A stretch of DNA of 6,771 nucleotides, from NCBI GenBank assembly GCA_030145365.1, contig JAQYVS010000176.1, positions 1-6,771 on the forward strand, read 5' to 3'. This document shows positions 5,837 to 6,771 of this stretch, piece after piece. This DNA is from Desulfofustis sp. (GTDB lineage Bacteria; Desulfobacterota; Desulfobulbia; Desulfobulbales; Desulfocapsaceae). Under the pieces are notes generated by a model. The model made no database searches and was not told the DNA's origin. It was given only the letters and a program-made list of their open reading frames with translations. The position numbers were made by a program, and so were the translations under genes. Every line of letters begins with the position of its first letter. Position 1 is the stretch's first letter.

Positions 5837-5869
5837 CTCTCAGATGTACTTCCAAGGTTTACCTGAGAG
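5837..5869. promoter_or_regulatory. Long dyad at the nrfD-unit promoter; candidate regulator operator
   Basis: CTCTCAG (5837-5843) and CTGAGAG (5863-5869) form a perfect 7-bp inverted repeat spaced by 19 bp. Further matches inside (5845/5861, 5848-5849/5857-5858, 5851/5855) give 11 of 16 paired positions overall. It overlaps the end of the proposed -10 and would cover the transcription start, where a repressor would block initiation. Either flanking MerR-type regulator could bind it; this is inference. Confidence 0.4.
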
Positions 5870-5894
5870 TATAGTTGTAAACATCTATTGTCAA
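5868..5894 (-). promoter_or_regulatory. Candidate promoter of the micro-protein/nrfD unit
   Basis: On the minus strand a perfect -35 hexamer TTGACA (5889-5894) is followed by TATACT (5868-5873; five of six to the -10) with a 15-bp spacer, shorter than the usual 17. The alternative TACTCT gives a 17-bp spacer but a poorer -10. An AT-rich stretch lies upstream (about 5895-6000). Transcription would begin near 5861, about 80 nt before the micro-protein ATG. The off-length spacer would fit a regulated promoter. Confidence 0.45.
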
Positions 5895-5998
5895 GTTATT
5901 TACCCATATATTCTTTAATGTAAATATAACATAAATGATCGGATATATATTATTATTAGTTATTACAAGATATTAAAGCGTATCGTTGCTGAAATAAA

Positions 5999-6071
5999 AT
6001 TTTTGCAAAAATGGCGCATTTCCAGCCCACACGCAAGCATTATTGTAAATGGGCGTAAAATACGCCCATTT
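5999..6071. repeat. Cluster of three adjacent palindromes in the regulator-nrfD spacer
   Basis: Three dyads lie in 73 bp. ATTTTTGCAAAAAT (5999-6012) is a perfect 14-bp palindrome. AAATGGCGCATTT (6009-6021) has 5-bp arms around a GCG centre. AAATGGGCGTA (6047-6057) and TACGCCCATTT (6061-6071) form a perfect 11-bp stem with a 3-nt loop. The last could fold in RNA from either strand, and on the plus strand it is followed by CTTATT, a poor T-run. They are too far upstream to be in the proposed nrfD transcript. They may be operator sites or a weak terminator. Confidence 0.5.
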
Positions 6072-6255
6072 CTTATTGGAAAAATGAATGTCGCAGCAGA
6101 AGCAGGATCCTGGATGATAACGACAAGAAGAAGTTCGTGCAGAGTAAAAGCTGCATAACCTAGAGAAAGATGATCAGATGATAGATTGAGGGAGAGAAAA
6201 CCGTGGTGGTGACAAGTAATGGATGAGAGCTGCTCTATTGCTCGTTGAAATTGGT

Positions 6256-6295
6256 AAAAAAAAAGCCTCCGGCTGAAATCTCAACCGGAGGCTTT
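6256..6295 (-). terminator. Rho-independent terminator of the upstream MerR-type gene
   Basis: AAAGCCTCCGG (6262-6272) pairs perfectly with CCGGAGGCTTT (6285-6295), an 11-bp G+C-rich stem. On the minus strand it is followed directly by a run of nine Ts (complement of 6256-6264). It lies 35 bp past the stop codon of the regulator gene ending at 6331. This is a textbook intrinsic terminator and isolates that regulator from the nrfD unit. Confidence 0.9.
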
Positions 6296-6330
6296 GAGCT
6301 TTCCCTTGCGAAAGTCTGCTTAGCTTGTTG

Positions 6331-6708
6331 TCACATAGCGATAACTTTCTTTTTCTTTCTGTTGGGGTTTGTCAAAGGAGTTAGCTTTTTAATCTTGCTG
6401 GGGACGAGCGTGTTAGAGAAAAAAGCGCTGCAACGCTGCCTTTTCTCAAAAGGACAGTCGATAATGTTCCAGCATGGCGTGTAAGCCAGCAGTTTCTTTA
6501 CCGCATTTATGCTGATGCCATGCTCATGTATCATTTCACGCAAACACTCTATCCATTTAATATCACGCATTGAATAATAACGCCATTTGCCTCTGCGCAT
6601 CGGTTTCACCAGGCCACTTTTCTCATAGTTCCTCAAAGTGCGTTGGTGAACTCCTACAATCTTGGCTGCCATACCGATGGTAAAAATGGCTTCATCTTGA
6701 GAGATCAT
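6331..6708 (-). CDS. MerR-family regulator, cysteine-bearing paralogue
   Basis: A 125-aa regulator from the chosen ATG at 6708, which has AAGGAG (6715-6720) 6 nt upstream; a longer frame from 6744 adds 12 residues but has no comparable site. The helix-turn-helix is at about 9-29 (FTIGMAAKIVGVHQRTLRNY), the wing at 31-50 (SGLVKPMRRGKWRYYSMRDI), and a short helix and dimerisation region follow with MIHEHGISINAVKKLL. Cysteines are C55, C79 and C85 (PCWNIIDCP) and C93. The first three align exactly with C65, C89 and C95 of the regulator at 3858-4307, and the two proteins share about half their residues across 90 positions by eye. The tail is short and basic (NRKKKK). The gene is monocistronic by its terminator. 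Its effector is unknown; an Fe-S, metal or thiol sensor is inferred from the cysteines. Confidence 0.9.
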   Translation of the reverse strand: MISQDEAIFTIGMAAKIVGVHQRTLRNYEKSGLVKPMRRGKWRYYSMRDIKWIECLREMIHEHGISINAVKKLLAYTPCWNIIDCPFEKRQRCSAFFSNTLVPSKIKKLTPLTNPNRKKKKVIAM

Positions 6709-6771
6709 GGTATTCTCCTTGCTGAATTTGAATTGCAATGCCAAGTTCTCTTATTCCTCGTGTTGATGTCT

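Larger units (their letters stand above)
5780..6255. other. 476-bp intergenic region upstream of the micro-protein/nrfD unit
   Basis: Apart from the promoter, dyad and palindrome cluster listed separately, this stretch holds no convincing gene. About 5880-6000 is strongly AT-rich. A small inverted repeat AGCTAA (5806-5811) / TTAGCT (5826-5831) lies in the leader just before the micro-protein. A 27-codon minus-strand frame (6156-6073) and a 24-codon plus-strand frame beginning near 6084 lack good ribosome binding sites. Confidence 0.5.

Noticed and set aside
5837..5869. HspR-type operator (HAIR element, CTTGAGT-N7-ACTCAAG)
   Set aside because: The dyad arms and 19-bp spacing do not match the known HAIR consensus, so it is reported only as an unassigned dyad.
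6073..6156. 27-codon minus-strand frame (MQLLLCTNFF...) ending just before the 11-bp hairpin, resembling a leader peptide
   Set aside because: Only a weak AGG precedes the ATG, no promoter is evident, and the composition shows no run of regulatory codons for an amino acid.
6245..6484. Plus-strand frame over the terminator and regulator gene
   Set aside because: It runs through the terminator stem and antisense to the MerR-type gene; the hydrophobic stretch comes from the complement of Lys codons.

Overview
All six recognisable genes, plus one 40-residue micro-gene, lie on the minus strand. The moderate G+C, an HmcC/DsrP/HybB-type NrfD protein, and MerR/HspR-like regulators with a C-terminal 'PCW..xDCP' cysteine motif together suggest a sulfur- or metal-respiring anaerobe of the Desulfobacterota, perhaps Desulfobulbales-like. 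This placement is inference from protein style; there is no rRNA or other marker.

Reading in the direction of transcription (high to low coordinates): (1) 6708-6331 encodes a small MerR-type regulator and ends at a clear intrinsic terminator (6256-6295). (2) A 480-bp gene-poor, AT-rich spacer follows, with three adjacent palindromes (5999-6071), a candidate promoter (5868-5894) and a long dyad beside it (5837-5869). (3) 5779-5657 is a 40-aa, single-membrane-span micro-protein gene with an ideal ribosome binding site. It is followed 44 bp later by 5612-4419, a ten-helix NrfD-family quinol-interacting membrane subunit with no iron-sulfur partner in view. (4) A G+C-rich hairpin follows, then 4307-3858, a second MerR/HspR-like regulator that is a paralogue of the first. 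(5) After a 257-bp spacer holding repeats and hairpins comes an apparent biosynthetic operon: ilvN (acetolactate synthase regulatory subunit, 3600-3091), a class I aminotransferase (3055-1892) and an acetolactate synthase large-subunit homologue (1785-85). The last 84 bp at the left edge are open in one minus-strand frame and may hold the start of the next gene.

There seem to be two functional blocks. The right block looks like a regulated membrane redox module: micro-protein plus orphan NrfD, bracketed by two sister regulators that could sense redox state, thiols or metal through shared cysteines. The left block is branched-chain amino acid or acetolactate chemistry in an unusual gene order (regulatory subunit first, aminotransferase in the middle, catalytic subunit last). 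Its large subunit lacks the tryptophan that gives acetohydroxyacid synthases their 2-ketobutyrate preference, so its real acceptor substrate is open. No tRNA, rRNA, CRISPR array, insertion sequence or phage gene was seen.
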